The position numbers and the translations under genes were made by a program. A stretch of 15,689 nt of DNA from positions 1 through 15,689 of the forward strand of contig JAHISS010000028.1 of NCBI GenBank assembly GCA_018817905.1, in the 5' to 3' direction. Shown here piece after piece: positions 6,325-13,890 of this stretch. Position 1 is the first letter of the stretch, and every line of letters starts with the position of its first letter. The notes under the pieces were generated by a model. The model saw only the letters and a program-made list of their open reading frames with translations. It was not told the DNA's origin and searched no databases. This DNA comes from Nanobdellota archaeon. GTDB taxonomy: Archaea > Nanobdellota > Nanobdellia > Pacearchaeales > GW2011-AR1.

Positions 6325-9300
6325 TAAAACAAACCTCCTGCAGCAACAATGTCGCAATCTGACTTTTCATTTCCAAAAGCATCTTTGCACTTGATGTAAT
6401 AAGTTTTCTCGCCGTCAAAACCAGTTCTATGGACAAGTTCTGTTCCTTCCATTAACTCCCCATCTTCAACATCGAAATGACAGTTTTCATTGCTAAAACT
6501 GCAGGTTGCTTCTTCTCTTGTTATTACAACCAAAGTTCCGAAATCGTCGTAAACCCGCGCAATAGTTGTAGGAGTTGTGTCTTCAACTATTTTGAAAGAA
6601 GATTCTTTTACAGCGCTGTTGCCGACTTCATCTTCACATTCAATGCGCAAAATATGCTCGCCCGGCCTAAATCTGTCATAAGATTTTTTGTAAACACCAG
6701 GACTTTCCAAGTTCATCGCATCAATTCTGCCTTGTCCAATATAACAGGAAATTGTTTCACTTTGTCCTCCAGAAACTCGCGCTTCAATATCCACAGTAAC
6801 AACCGGCAGGTTAGTAAATATCACAGCGCCGTCTTCAGGAACAAGTGAATCAATTGCCAAAGCTGATTCTGTTCTCTCTAAACTCACAACTAAACTTTCC
6901 TGGTTTTCGTTTCTGTCTTCTTCTCTTTCTGTTCCAGCCCATTCAGCATGGTCTTTCGCCCGAACATAAATCACAACATTGTCTCTTTCTATTGGAATTT
7001 CTGCCCAGCAATCTGTAACAGATTCAGAAACCGGACAGACAAAAGAATTTTCCATTTCGTCAAAATCCTTGTCTTGAAAACTCCACCGCATTTCAACTGG
7101 CTCGTTCGACCTGACAACAATTGTTTCTTCCTCAGCCCCGTAAGGCAGATATCCTCCTCTCTCGCTGATATAAGTAAGAAACGGCGCTGTCCAGTCTGCT
7201 CTGATAATGCAAAGATTAATAACATAATTTCTCGAATTAATATTTCCTTTCGCGTCCTGGCATTTAACAAACAAACTAACATCTACTTCTTCCTCTTCTG
7301 TCAGCGGTTCTCCAATGTCATTAAAATAATTCACAATGTCAAGAGAACTTACTCCATAAACATGCTCCTTTTTCAAAGAGTTGGTTCCAAAATCATTCAT
7401 GTCTTCAAACTCTGCCTCGCTGTCTAAACTAAACTTGCACCACGCGTATTCATCTGTTTCAATACCAATTGTCGCACTTTCAAAGTCTTCCAAACATCCA
7501 CTGTTTCCCCCTGTTTTTCTAATTGCAAATCCAGATTCAGAACTTAAAGTTATTTCAAAGTTTTCTTCCAGCGCTTCTTCAAATTCAGAGATTACAGGAG
7601 CAGAAACATCATCCGGCGACATGTCCTCGCAAACAACATTCGGATGCTCGCCAACAAGCTGACAGCTCGCGCCAAGAGAACTGCACGCATATTCGTTGCA
7701 TGGAAAACCGTCTTGCCCGCACTTGTTGCAAGTTTCACTTCCAACGCCAACAGGCGGCTGCCACTGCTTGCACTCTGCAGTCACTTCAACTTTCTTGACG
7801 CTTCCAACTCCAAAAGCAAAATTTAACAGTATCATTGTGAAAGCAATTATCAGTATTATTGGACCTAAAACTTCTAAGAATGGAATTAATGTATGAATTC
7901 CAAGTTCATATAAAACTATTACTCCAGGAGTAGTAGAAGTCAGTCCAACAATAGCTCCGCCAACAGCAGCAGTTCCCATATAAGCGTAACTCCACCCAGG
8001 ACCTAAACCTCTCCCTATTCCTGTAACAGAAATTAAAATTCCTGCCGCAGCCGCAGCAATCGCCGCCGCAGTCAATCCTTGGCTTACTCCCTGAATTGCT
8101 GGATTCATTACACTTGTGGTAGAAACAACTTCAAATAAACCTCCCTCTGTAATACCCTGACTAGCAGTCGTTGCTCCTCCCTGAATTGCAGCGTCAAAGG
8201 CAGCCGATGCTCCAGCTTCTGTTGCAAAAGTAGCGCCAGTAGTGGAAACAGCCGAAGGAATTAATCCTATCTTTGCAGCACCGGCTAATCCCAAAGCCCC
8301 AGCCCCTGGAACTGAGGCAATGTAAGGCAATTCAGTTCCACTATAAAGCCCGGGATCTTTTACTCCAGGAACTTGCAAACCAATTCCTTCATCTCCTCCA
8401 TCGTCTAAACCAAAAAGCGCTGATAAAACTGAACCTGCGCCTTCAGTGCTTGCCCCAAGACTTCTTGAAAATGCTTCAATGTCGCTCGCGTCAATATACT
8501 TTCCCGGCTTAGGCTGGATGTCTCCCATTTGAGTTGCAGGATTAATTAACGTGCCAAGCAAAGAGGACAATGAAAAAACCGGCATTTTTCTTTTGCACTC
8601 ACCTTCAATTTCTTCTGTAACGCATTTTTTCAAAGAAAAACCTCCAGAACCGCCAGGCGCCCCAAGATAATTTATTTTTAATCCGCAGTCTCCCAAACTT
8701 GTGCAAAAGTCACTCATCTCACTCACAAATTTCATTGAAGGTTGAGCAGTATCAGGGTCGTTTCCAGTTACGCATCCGCAATTCGCTGTGCATTTCCAAA
8801 CACCACCGCCAAACCCTCCAGCCACAGCTTCTTTAACAAAAACAGCTTGGCAGGTCTGGCTTGCATATCCGCAAACAGCTTCTCCGCCCCCGCCGTCATT
8901 TCCTAAACTAAAACCAGGAGGATATTTTGCTAAGCAAATAGGAAACTGGAAGTCCTTGTCAACATTTACTGTTTTAACAAAACAATCAGGGTCTGCTTCG
9001 CATTTAGTCATAGCAATTTGAGCCTCTATTTTTCCAATTATGGCGTCAAATTGAGAACCGCCGCCTTCGCTCGTAGGATTGTAATTCAAACATTCTACCC
9101 ACCGATTTAACCTGCAGGAAGCAACTGAAATTTCCTGATTAGTTCCATTAATCTCTTCTTTTGTTTCAACGCAGATAGCTCTTCTTCCGTCTTGACAAGC
9201 TTCAAGCGTAACATTCCCATTGATACAACTCTTTCTGAAAAACTGACTCCCAGGCGGCCCAATAGAACGACCGTTTATTATCCCGCCCAAAAATCCAATC

Positions 9301-10568
9301 CCTCCTGGAATAAACTGCATCAAACTGCTTCCTGGAGTTTCAACATCCAAAGGCAAACCAAAATCTGTTTGATACGCACACCATGTTTCTCCGTGTTCTC
9401 TCCGCACTCCTTCGTCGTCACATCCCAAATCCCTGCAAACAACTCCGCCGTCAGGAGAATCATCTAATTCTTGTTCTTCAATTTCTTCTCCACAAACACT
9501 GCTCAAAAGTTGATTGCAGTTCCCGCAAGTTTCTTGATTTTTCAACAAGTTTCCCGGCTCGCCAATTTCGCAGCTTCCGTATTTTGGAATCACCATTCCT
9601 TGTTTCCCAGTTTCATCTGTTCCGTAAATATTTTCTACGTTGCCACAGCTGTCAAACCAGTAAACCTCTTCCAAGCCGTCAACACAGGCAGTGTGGTTTT
9701 TTGCCGCGCAGATTGTGTTTAAATCAGGATGAGAACATAACTTCTCCTCTTCAAAATTTCCGCCAAGATTTTCACATTCTTCTCGTCCGACAAATCTGCA
9801 TTCTTTTTTATCTTGCTCTGCAATAGTAAAAGTGCACGCTCCTTTAACCCCCCGAACTGCAAACAACTTACAATCTATCTCCGAGTTTAGTTCTGAATTA
9901 AATTTCGCACTGTCAGAAGGAAACTCCAGTCCATAAGATTCTGCAATTCTTTGGCATTGCAGTTGCGTAGTAAATTGCACTTCTGAACCAAGAACACAAC
10001 AGGCCTTCAAGCATTCTTCAACATTTCCATTCGGGTCGTCAAACCACTTTGCTTTGTCTTCTCCATAACTATCGCATTCTCCTTTTGGCGAGTTTGGCAG
10101 ACAAATTCCTTCTTCCCTATCTAAACAAGTTCCCAGTCTGCATTCGTCAGGAATATTCGTCAGTCCCTGGCTCGGAGAACTTGCAACCTGAACGCACTGT
10201 CCATCAAGACAAACTTCTTCGCATTGTTTGTTCTGCATTATCTGGCATTTTTTTCCTTGCTCTTTTGTTTCCAAACAAACACTCACACCGCCCCCGCTAA
10301 TCTCTGAAATCTTTTGCAAAGCCGCATTTGGGTCAAGCCCAATGTTTTGCAATTTGGAAAATATTCTGCCAAACGGCGTTCCTTCCAATAACATCCCCGG
10401 GTCAATTCCGATTTCTTGCAAAGACGCCAAAGGGTCTGTGCCCTCAGCTGCAGAAACAAGATTTCCCTCATCAAAAAACTCTGCGTAAAAATCTGCGAAC
10501 GCAAAAATTGCAATTACCAATATAGCTATTTGAAAAATTGCTTTAACCTGATTTTTATTAATTTTCAT
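6324..10568 (-). CDS. Giant Cys-rich surface protein (1414 aa), fused form
   Basis: Signal segment (residues about 9-30). The N-terminal Cys-rich half shares ordered motifs with the 620-aa protein: FDSCGNVENIYG (about 303-316), CGNCNQLLSSVC (about 346), HGETWCAY (about 390), GSQFFRKSC (about 438), CRLNRWVEC (about 484), SLGDCGLKINY (about 622). A Gly/Ala-rich hydrophobic middle (about 750-890, including LTAAAIAAAAAGILI) precedes a strong membrane helix at about 893-920. The C-terminal half matches the left-edge surface protein: a CNKC...PCNEYAC...SLGASC cluster (about 936-962) and four Ig-like repeats near 1042, 1157, 1272 and 1355. Repeat 2 has Met in place of the usual Cys (NEPVEMRWS). Start overlaps the pilin-like stop as ATGA, with GAGG 5 nt upstream. 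Likely a membrane-anchored, disulphide-rich surface component; no described family is recognised. Confidence 0.88.
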   Translation of the reverse strand: MKINKNQVKAIFQIAILVIAIFAFADFYAEFFDEGNLVSAAEGTDPLASLQEIGIDPGMLLEGTPFGRIFSKLQNIGLDPNAALQKISEISGGGVSVCLETKEQGKKCQIMQNKQCEEVCLDGQCVQVASSPSQGLTNIPDECRLGTCLDREEGICLPNSPKGECDSYGEDKAKWFDDPNGNVEECLKACCVLGSEVQFTTQLQCQRIAESYGLEFPSDSAKFNSELNSEIDCKLFAVRGVKGACTFTIAEQDKKECRFVGREECENLGGNFEEEKLCSHPDLNTICAAKNHTACVDGLEEVYWFDSCGNVENIYGTDETGKQGMVIPKYGSCEIGEPGNLLKNQETCGNCNQLLSSVCGEEIEEQELDDSPDGGVVCRDLGCDDEGVRREHGETWCAYQTDFGLPLDVETPGSSLMQFIPGGIGFLGGIINGRSIGPPGSQFFRKSCINGNVTLEACQDGRRAICVETKEEINGTNQEISVASCRLNRWVECLNYNPTSEGGGSQFDAIIGKIEAQIAMTKCEADPDCFVKTVNVDKDFQFPICLAKYPPGFSLGNDGGGGEAVCGYASQTCQAVFVKEAVAGGFGGGVWKCTANCGCVTGNDPDTAQPSMKFVSEMSDFCTSLGDCGLKINYLGAPGGSGGFSLKKCVTEEIEGECKRKMPVFSLSSLLGTLINPATQMGDIQPKPGKYIDASDIEAFSRSLGASTEGAGSVLSALFGLDDGGDEGIGLQVPGVKDPGLYSGTELPYIASVPGAGALGLAGAAKIGLIPSAVSTTGATFATEAGASAAFDAAIQGGATTASQGITEGGLFEVVSTTSVMNPAIQGVSQGLTAAAIAAAAAGILISVTGIGRGLGPGWSYAYMGTAAVGGAIVGLTSTTPGVIVLYELGIHTLIPFLEVLGPIILIIAFTMILLNFAFGVGSVKKVEVTAECKQWQPPVGVGSETCNKCGQDGFPCNEYACSSLGASCQLVGEHPNVVCEDMSPDDVSAPVISEFEEALEENFEITLSSESGFAIRKTGGNSGCLEDFESATIGIETDEYAWCKFSLDSEAEFEDMNDFGTNSLKKEHVYGVSSLDIVNYFNDIGEPLTEEEEVDVSLFVKCQDAKGNINSRNYVINLCIIRADWTAPFLTYISERGGYLPYGAEEETIVVRSNEPVEMRWSFQDKDFDEMENSFVCPVSESVTDCWAEIPIERDNVVIYVRAKDHAEWAGTEREEDRNENQESLVVSLERTESALAIDSLVPEDGAVIFTNLPVVTVDIEARVSGGQSETISCYIGQGRIDAMNLESPGVYKKSYDRFRPGEHILRIECEDEVGNSAVKESSFKIVEDTTPTTIARVYDDFGTLVVITREEATCSFSNENCHFDVEDGELMEGTELVHRTGFDGEKTYYIKCKDAFGNEKSDCDIVAAGGLF
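6331..6340 (-). promoter_or_regulatory. Strong Shine-Dalgarno site for the 268-aa pilin-like gene
   Basis: Minus-strand CAGGAGGTTT, located inside the last codons of the 1414-aa gene. GGAGGT ends 8 nt before the ATG at 6324, which decides that start over the upstream Met at 6357 and the internal Met at 6279. Confidence 0.7.
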
Positions 10569-11350
10569 ATTCCCCTCGGCACCACGCAGCTTCGCGTAGC
10601 AATGCGCATGAATTTGCCAGATTTTTTATCGTTGATTGTGAAAATTTTAGTTCCGTCTGGAAACAAATTATAAAGTTCAATGTTGTAACGAGGATAAGTC
10701 AGCGAATAGCCGACATTTTCAAAATAACACTGTCCTGGCTTTCCTTCCTGCGCAGCGATTTCAAGAGCAACTTTGGCAAGGTCATAAAGCGGACTTTTAA
10801 TTTCAACATCAAATTCCTTAAATGTTTTTTTATCCCCCTCCCAGTCTATTACAATTTCTTTTCTAACATCTAAAACCACTTTTCCAGGCATTAGGTCAAC
10901 ATCAAAATCCAGCGAAGAAGCAAATGTCATCTCCCATCCTCTGGCTCCATATTTCTCCGCCATTTCACCAAAACAATCTTCCAACTCATCAAAAATATAA
11001 TTTTTAATTTCCATCTCCATTTCATTTATCAGCATCGGATGCTGCTGGATGCAAGGGTCGTATGCTTGGATGGTATCGCAGATATATTCAACATTGCCCC
11101 CGTCAAATCTAATGATATTCCTCGGCTGAATAAATCCCCCGTGCGGCAGCATAATGTCAACAGCTTCTGAAACAGAAGTGCTTGCGCATGATTCAAGAAA
11201 CGTTTGAATTTCAAAAGGAGCGTCGCCTGTCGAGGGTTTTATAATTTTAACATCTCCAGAAAGCAAGAAAAACAAAATCACCGAGGCCAGCAAAACAATC
11301 GCCAAAACAATCCACATCGTTGCTTGCCCACCTTTCATTTTTTCATCCAT
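10565..11350 (-). CDS. Pilin-like protein with class III signal peptide (261 aa)
   Basis: Begins MDEKMKGGQATMWIVLAIVL: a charged leader, K-G-G-Q, then a hydrophobic helix to about residue 30, the prepilin-peptidase pattern of archaeal pilin-like proteins. The following domain (about 45-255) is homologous to the 268-aa protein downstream, with conserved Cys near the start (ESC), GGF, V-E-Y-I-C-D and PCIQQHP. GGAGG ends 10 nt before ATG 11350, favouring this start over Met5, although Met5 would give an ATGA overlap with the wHTH stop. The stop overlaps the 1414-aa gene's start (ATGA). The fixed order pilin-like then giant protein occurs in both cassettes, suggesting the two proteins interact or are assembled together at the membrane. 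Confidence 0.85.
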   Translation of the reverse strand: MDEKMKGGQATMWIVLAIVLLASVILFFLLSGDVKIIKPSTGDAPFEIQTFLESCASTSVSEAVDIMLPHGGFIQPRNIIRFDGGNVEYICDTIQAYDPCIQQHPMLINEMEMEIKNYIFDELEDCFGEMAEKYGARGWEMTFASSLDFDVDLMPGKVVLDVRKEIVIDWEGDKKTFKEFDVEIKSPLYDLAKVALEIAAQEGKPGQCYFENVGYSLTYPRYNIELYNLFPDGTKIFTINDKKSGKFMRIATRSCVVPRGI

Positions 11351-11520
11351 AACGTCGTGCCCTCCTTTTTCTTTCTCCTAATCTTGTTAGCGATTAACAA
11401 TTCCTTCAAATAACTTTCAGCAGTATTCCAGGAAACTTTCAAAAATCGCGCAACTTCTGAGCTCGTCACAATTTCTTCTTTTCTAATCAATTCAATTATC
11501 TTTTCATTATGAGATTTCAT
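11335..11520 (-). CDS. Small winged-helix DNA-binding protein, first gene of the surface operon
   Basis: 61 aa, almost entirely one winged-helix domain. Helix-turn-helix VTSSEVARFLKVSWNTAESY (residues 18-37) is followed by a basic wing, NKIRRKKKEGTTLW (45-58). No ligand-binding or dimerisation domain is attached. It overlaps the first pilin-like gene by 16 bp. As operon leader with repeats straddling its own start region, it is a good candidate autoregulator of surface-protein expression (inference). There is no close link to a named regulator family beyond wHTH. Confidence 0.8.
   Translation of the reverse strand: MKSHNEKIIELIRKEEIVTSSEVARFLKVSWNTAESYLKELLIANKIRRKKKEGTTLWMKK
11361..11365 (-). 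promoter_or_regulatory. Shine-Dalgarno site for the 261-aa pilin-like gene
   Basis: Minus-strand GGAGG, located inside the wHTH gene and ending 10 nt before ATG 11350. It favours that start over Met5 at 11338. Confidence 0.6.
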
Positions 11521-11552
11521 ATGAGCTCTGTTATGTGATATGTTATGAAATC
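11513..11552 (-). promoter_or_regulatory. Candidate operator at the start of the surface operon
   Basis: Contains two direct TGTTATG copies (11529-11535 and 11541-11547, 12-bp period) nested within an inverted repeat, GATTTCAT (11513-11520) and ATGAAATC (11545-11552). The block covers the predicted transcription start and the wHTH start codon, a position suited to repression. Confidence 0.4.
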
Positions 11553-11564
11553 AAGCAGCCCTGT

Positions 11565-11572
11565 TTTAAATA
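11565..11572 (-). promoter_or_regulatory. TATA box of the surface operon
   Basis: Minus-strand ATTTAAAA, centred about 48 bp upstream of the wHTH ATG. It predicts a start near 11542 and a leader of roughly 22 nt, unlike the leaderless genes elsewhere in the window. Confidence 0.45.
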
Positions 11573-11664
11573 GTTTTCTGATTGCCTGAAAAAATAAATA
11601 AACATTCAACCCTTTTGATTAATTCCGTACGTGGCTGCGAGGAGGGATATTAGTGAAGCTATTC

Positions 11665-11670
11665 GAAAAA
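11665..11670 (-). terminator. Possible T-run terminator after the 108-aa gene
   Basis: Minus-strand CCTTTTTCG starting about 13 bp after the TAG of the gene encoded at 11683-12009. Archaeal transcription often ends at oligo-T in the transcript. The rest of 11573-11680 shows no gene I can support. Confidence 0.3.
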
Positions 11671-11682
11671 GGACAGATTCCC

Positions 11683-12009
11683 CTATTTAAGAATTTCAGC
11701 TTCCTTAACTGCATCAAATTTTACAATCCAACAACCCAATGGTGCAAGAGAAGGTCTGCCATTGTCCTGAACCATTGGACCCAAAGTTACCTCTTGAGCT
11801 GCAGGAAGATGGCCTCCAAAAACATAACCTAAAACTTTCTTTCCGTCTAACTTGCCACGCCCAACGCCCTGTTCAGAGCACGCATAAATTCTTGGAAAAC
11901 TCATTGGTTTATCGTGCAATCCAGAATCATAACAAGCACGTTCATTCAAAATTATCTCCAACCTATCTCCTTCCCTAATCTGAGTAGCAATATCTTGAAT
12001 TTCTGGCAT
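11683..12009 (-). CDS. Hypothetical protein (108 aa)
   Basis: I do not recognise this protein. It has no signal peptide or membrane helix. It is mixed in composition, with a Gly-rich centre (GVGRGKLDGKKVLGYVFGGH) and an apparently beta-rich second half ending CWIVKFDAVKEAEILK. A TATA-like element centred 27 bp before the ATG, with no Shine-Dalgarno site, supports a real, leaderless, singly transcribed gene. It lies between the surface operon and the 234-aa gene, all on the same strand but each with its own promoter. Confidence 0.65.
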   Translation of the reverse strand: MPEIQDIATQIREGDRLEIILNERACYDSGLHDKPMSFPRIYACSEQGVGRGKLDGKKVLGYVFGGHLPAAQEVTLGPMVQDNGRPSLAPLGCWIVKFDAVKEAEILK

Positions 12010-12032
12010 TTCTAAAAGAACAGTTTACATTC

Positions 12033-12039
12033 TTTAAAC
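12033..12039 (-). promoter_or_regulatory. TATA box of the 108-aa gene
   Basis: Minus-strand TTTAAAG-type element centred about 27 bp before ATG 12009; predicts a leaderless message. Confidence 0.5.
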
Positions 12040-12046
12040 ATTTAGG

Positions 12047-12056
12047 TAAAACAAAA
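12047..12056 (-). terminator. Possible T-rich terminator after the 234-aa gene
   Basis: Minus-strand ATTTTGTTTT about 8 bp beyond the stop of the 234-aa gene, directly upstream of the next gene's promoter. Confidence 0.35.
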
Positions 12057-12063
12057 TACATAA

Positions 12064-12768
12064 TCAAACAACAAACTCTTTTTCTTTAATCTCTTCACGC
12101 CCATCAACGTTAACAATTCTCCTCACAATCCCCTTTCTTTTCGCGCTTTCCCTCAATTCTACCGGATTTTCAACTCCTTCAGGAATTTCAATTTCCGTTA
12201 TTTCAATTTCATGTTTAATCTTAATTTCCTTAAAGGAAGGAAAATCAAAAAACAAATCATCAACAATTTCCTTGTTCGTAGTTTTCAAAGAACAAAAATC
12301 TGCCTTCGGGCCATCTCCTCCTTTCTTTCCCGGCTTCCCGCTTTTCGGCGGCTTTGCCTTAATTTTTAAATCACAGTTCTTTGTAGAAAACGACAAAGCG
12401 TAAAAAGCTCGAGGATGCTTTTCCATTAAAGAAACAATTTTCTCAACAGCGACAGAACTATCAACAACAAGCTGGCTTATCCCCATATATTTTTTTATAT
12501 TCTCAATCGGAAAATCGCAATCATCTTTCAAATTACCAGTAGAAACAATTATCCCCTTAAATTGCAAATCTCCTGTCTCATCTTTCAAACATTCTCTGAC
12601 AAAAAAATTCGCAAACTCTGCGCTTGTCTTAACCGCCCACTTGTCTTTTTGCTTTTTCCCCTCGAGCAAATGCCTATTTTGAAACAATCCCTTGCTGAAT
12701 TTTACAAACTCTAAATGGGCTTGTTCATCAATCTCGTCAAAAAATATCCTGCGAATAACGTTTTTCAT
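12064..12768 (-). CDS. Hypothetical protein (234 aa), two-part with Lys/Gly/Pro linker
   Basis: I cannot assign a family. Residues 1-135 look like one folded region (GLFQNRHLLEGKK, then GIIVSTGNLKDDCDFP). A low-complexity basic linker, KPPKSGKPGKKGGDGPK, lies at about 139-155, followed by an acidic/basic C-terminal region rich in alternating charged and Ile residues (about 180-234). There are no membrane segments. A TATA element centred 26 bp before the ATG predicts a leaderless transcript diverging from the AI-2E-type gene. The linker suggests either nucleic-acid contact or a flexible joint; neither is shown. Confidence 0.75.
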   Translation of the reverse strand: MKNVIRRIFFDEIDEQAHLEFVKFSKGLFQNRHLLEGKKQKDKWAVKTSAEFANFFVRECLKDETGDLQFKGIIVSTGNLKDDCDFPIENIKKYMGISQLVVDSSVAVEKIVSLMEKHPRAFYALSFSTKNCDLKIKAKPPKSGKPGKKGGDGPKADFCSLKTTNKEIVDDLFFDFPSFKEIKIKHEIEITEIEIPEGVENPVELRESAKRKGIVRRIVNVDGREEIKEKEFVV

Positions 12769-12789
12769 CTACTAATCTTAAAAAACAAG

Positions 12790-12797
12790 TTTATAAA
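12790..12797 (-). promoter_or_regulatory. TATA box of the 234-aa gene
   Basis: Minus-strand TTTATAA-type element centred about 26 bp before ATG 12768; leaderless spacing. Confidence 0.6.
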
Positions 12798-12804
12798 TTG
12801 TTCA

Positions 12805-12821
12805 GTTCCACTTTGTTCCAC
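12805..12821. repeat. Direct GTTCCAC repeats between divergent promoters
   Basis: GTTCCAC at 12805-12811 and 12815-12821, a 10-bp period placing both copies on one helix face. They fill the 30-odd bp between the two opposing TATA boxes. A shared regulator site is possible. Confidence 0.4.
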
Positions 12822-12829
12822 CCGAACCT

Positions 12830-12837
12830 TTTATATA
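12830..12837 (+). promoter_or_regulatory. TATA box of the AI-2E-family gene
   Basis: TTTATATA centred about 25 bp before ATG 12859; predicts a leaderless message. Confidence 0.65.
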
Positions 12838-12858
12838 TCTAATTTCCTTTCTTAATCC

Positions 12859-13890
12859 ATGGCTATAACAGAAAAAGACATAAAGAGAATTTCAGTAATA
12901 CTTTTCATAGCTCTGCTGGCAGTTCTAGTTTTCTTAATCCTCAGACCAGTCCTGCTCGCAGTAATCGGCGGCCTTATCCTCGCCTATATTTTCTTTCCAA
13001 TTTACAAAAAGATTTTACAATGGGTTAAATACAAATCTCTTGCAGCTGCGCTTGTTAGCATCTTCGTCTTAGCGCTCATACTTGTTCCGATTTGGTTCTT
13101 AACTCCAATGATGTCGCAGCAGGTTTTCGAAATTTTCAAGTTCTCCCAGGAGTTCGACATAAACTCTTTAGCGAGAAGCATTTTCCCGTCTGCTTCAGAG
13201 CAGTTTTTAGCACAGGTTCACATTTCATTCACCAACGCATTAAGCAAAATAACCTCCTCAATCCTGAATTCCTTAGTTGATTTTCTCTTAAACTTCTTGG
13301 TCATCTCTCTACAAATTTTGTTAGTGGCATTTGTGTTCTTCTTTACCTTAAAAGACGAATCAAAGTTAAGAGAATTTGTTTCAGGACTTTCGCCCTTGAG
13401 TAGAATACAAGAAGCACATTTAGTAAAACAATTCAAAGATATAACCCAAAGCATCATCTACGGACAAATCGTAGGAGGATTAATTCAGGGAGTTTTTGCA
13501 GGATTAGGATTTTTAATTTTCGGAATTCCGAACGCTCTAATCTTGACAGTTGTTGCAGTTATCCTAAGCGTAATTCCAGTAATCGGTCCAGGGTTCATTT
13601 ACATTCCCGTCGGAATCTATCTGCTAATAATAGGAAAACCACTTTTAGCAATCGGGTTCCTTCTTTTCAATCTCATCATAGTTTCGTCGATCGACAGCGT
13701 ACTCAGAGCTCACTGGGTTTCAAAGAAAACTCGCACATCACAAGCAGTCATGTTGGTGGGAATGCTCGGCGGATTTTTCATCTTCGGCATCCTCGGCTTA
13801 ATCATCGGACCGTTAGTCCTAGCTTATTTCATAACTTTCCTTAGAGCATACAAAGAAAGAACCCTCTCAAGTTTATTCAGCGAGAATTAA
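12859..13890 (+). CDS. AI-2E family transporter (PerM/UPF0118-type membrane protein)
   Basis: 343-aa polytopic membrane protein of normal length for the family. Two N-terminal helices (about 10-45) and one near 58-80 are followed by a soluble loop region (about 85-135) and then a C-terminal hydrophobic bundle. Family hallmarks are GQIVGGLIQGVFAG (about 203-216), SVIPVIGPGFIYIPVG (about 237-252), IDSVLRAHWV (about 278-287), and the Gly-rich GGFFIFGILGLIIGP (about 304-318). The family includes proteins linked to autoinducer-2 export and to Na+/H+ antiport; the archaeal substrate is unknown, so quorum-signal export should not be assumed. It is monocistronic, convergent with rnp4. Confidence 0.93.
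   Translation: MAITEKDIKRISVILFIALLAVLVFLILRPVLLAVIGGLILAYIFFPIYKKILQWVKYKSLAAALVSIFVLALILVPIWFLTPMMSQQVFEIFKFSQEFDINSLARSIFPSASEQFLAQVHISFTNALSKITSSILNSLVDFLLNFLVISLQILLVAFVFFFTLKDESKLREFVSGLSPLSRIQEAHLVKQFKDITQSIIYGQIVGGLIQGVFAGLGFLIFGIPNALILTVVAVILSVIPVIGPGFIYIPVGIYLLIIGKPLLAIGFLLFNLIIVSSIDSVLRAHWVSKKTRTSQAVMLVGMLGGFFIFGILGLIIGPLVLAYFITFLRAYKERTLSSLFSEN

Noticed and set aside
6325..6357. 11-residue N-terminal extension of the 268-aa pilin-like protein
   Set aside because: The Shine-Dalgarno site GGAGGT lies downstream of the Met at 6357 and correctly spaced for 6324.
11612..11690. Short plus-strand frame ending AARRDISEAIRKRTDSPI and a stop
   Set aside because: It looks protein-like but is only about 25 codons, has no ATG or ribosome site, opens straight after a stop, and ends inside the 3' end of the 108-aa gene. 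It may be a gene scrap; not enough to annotate.
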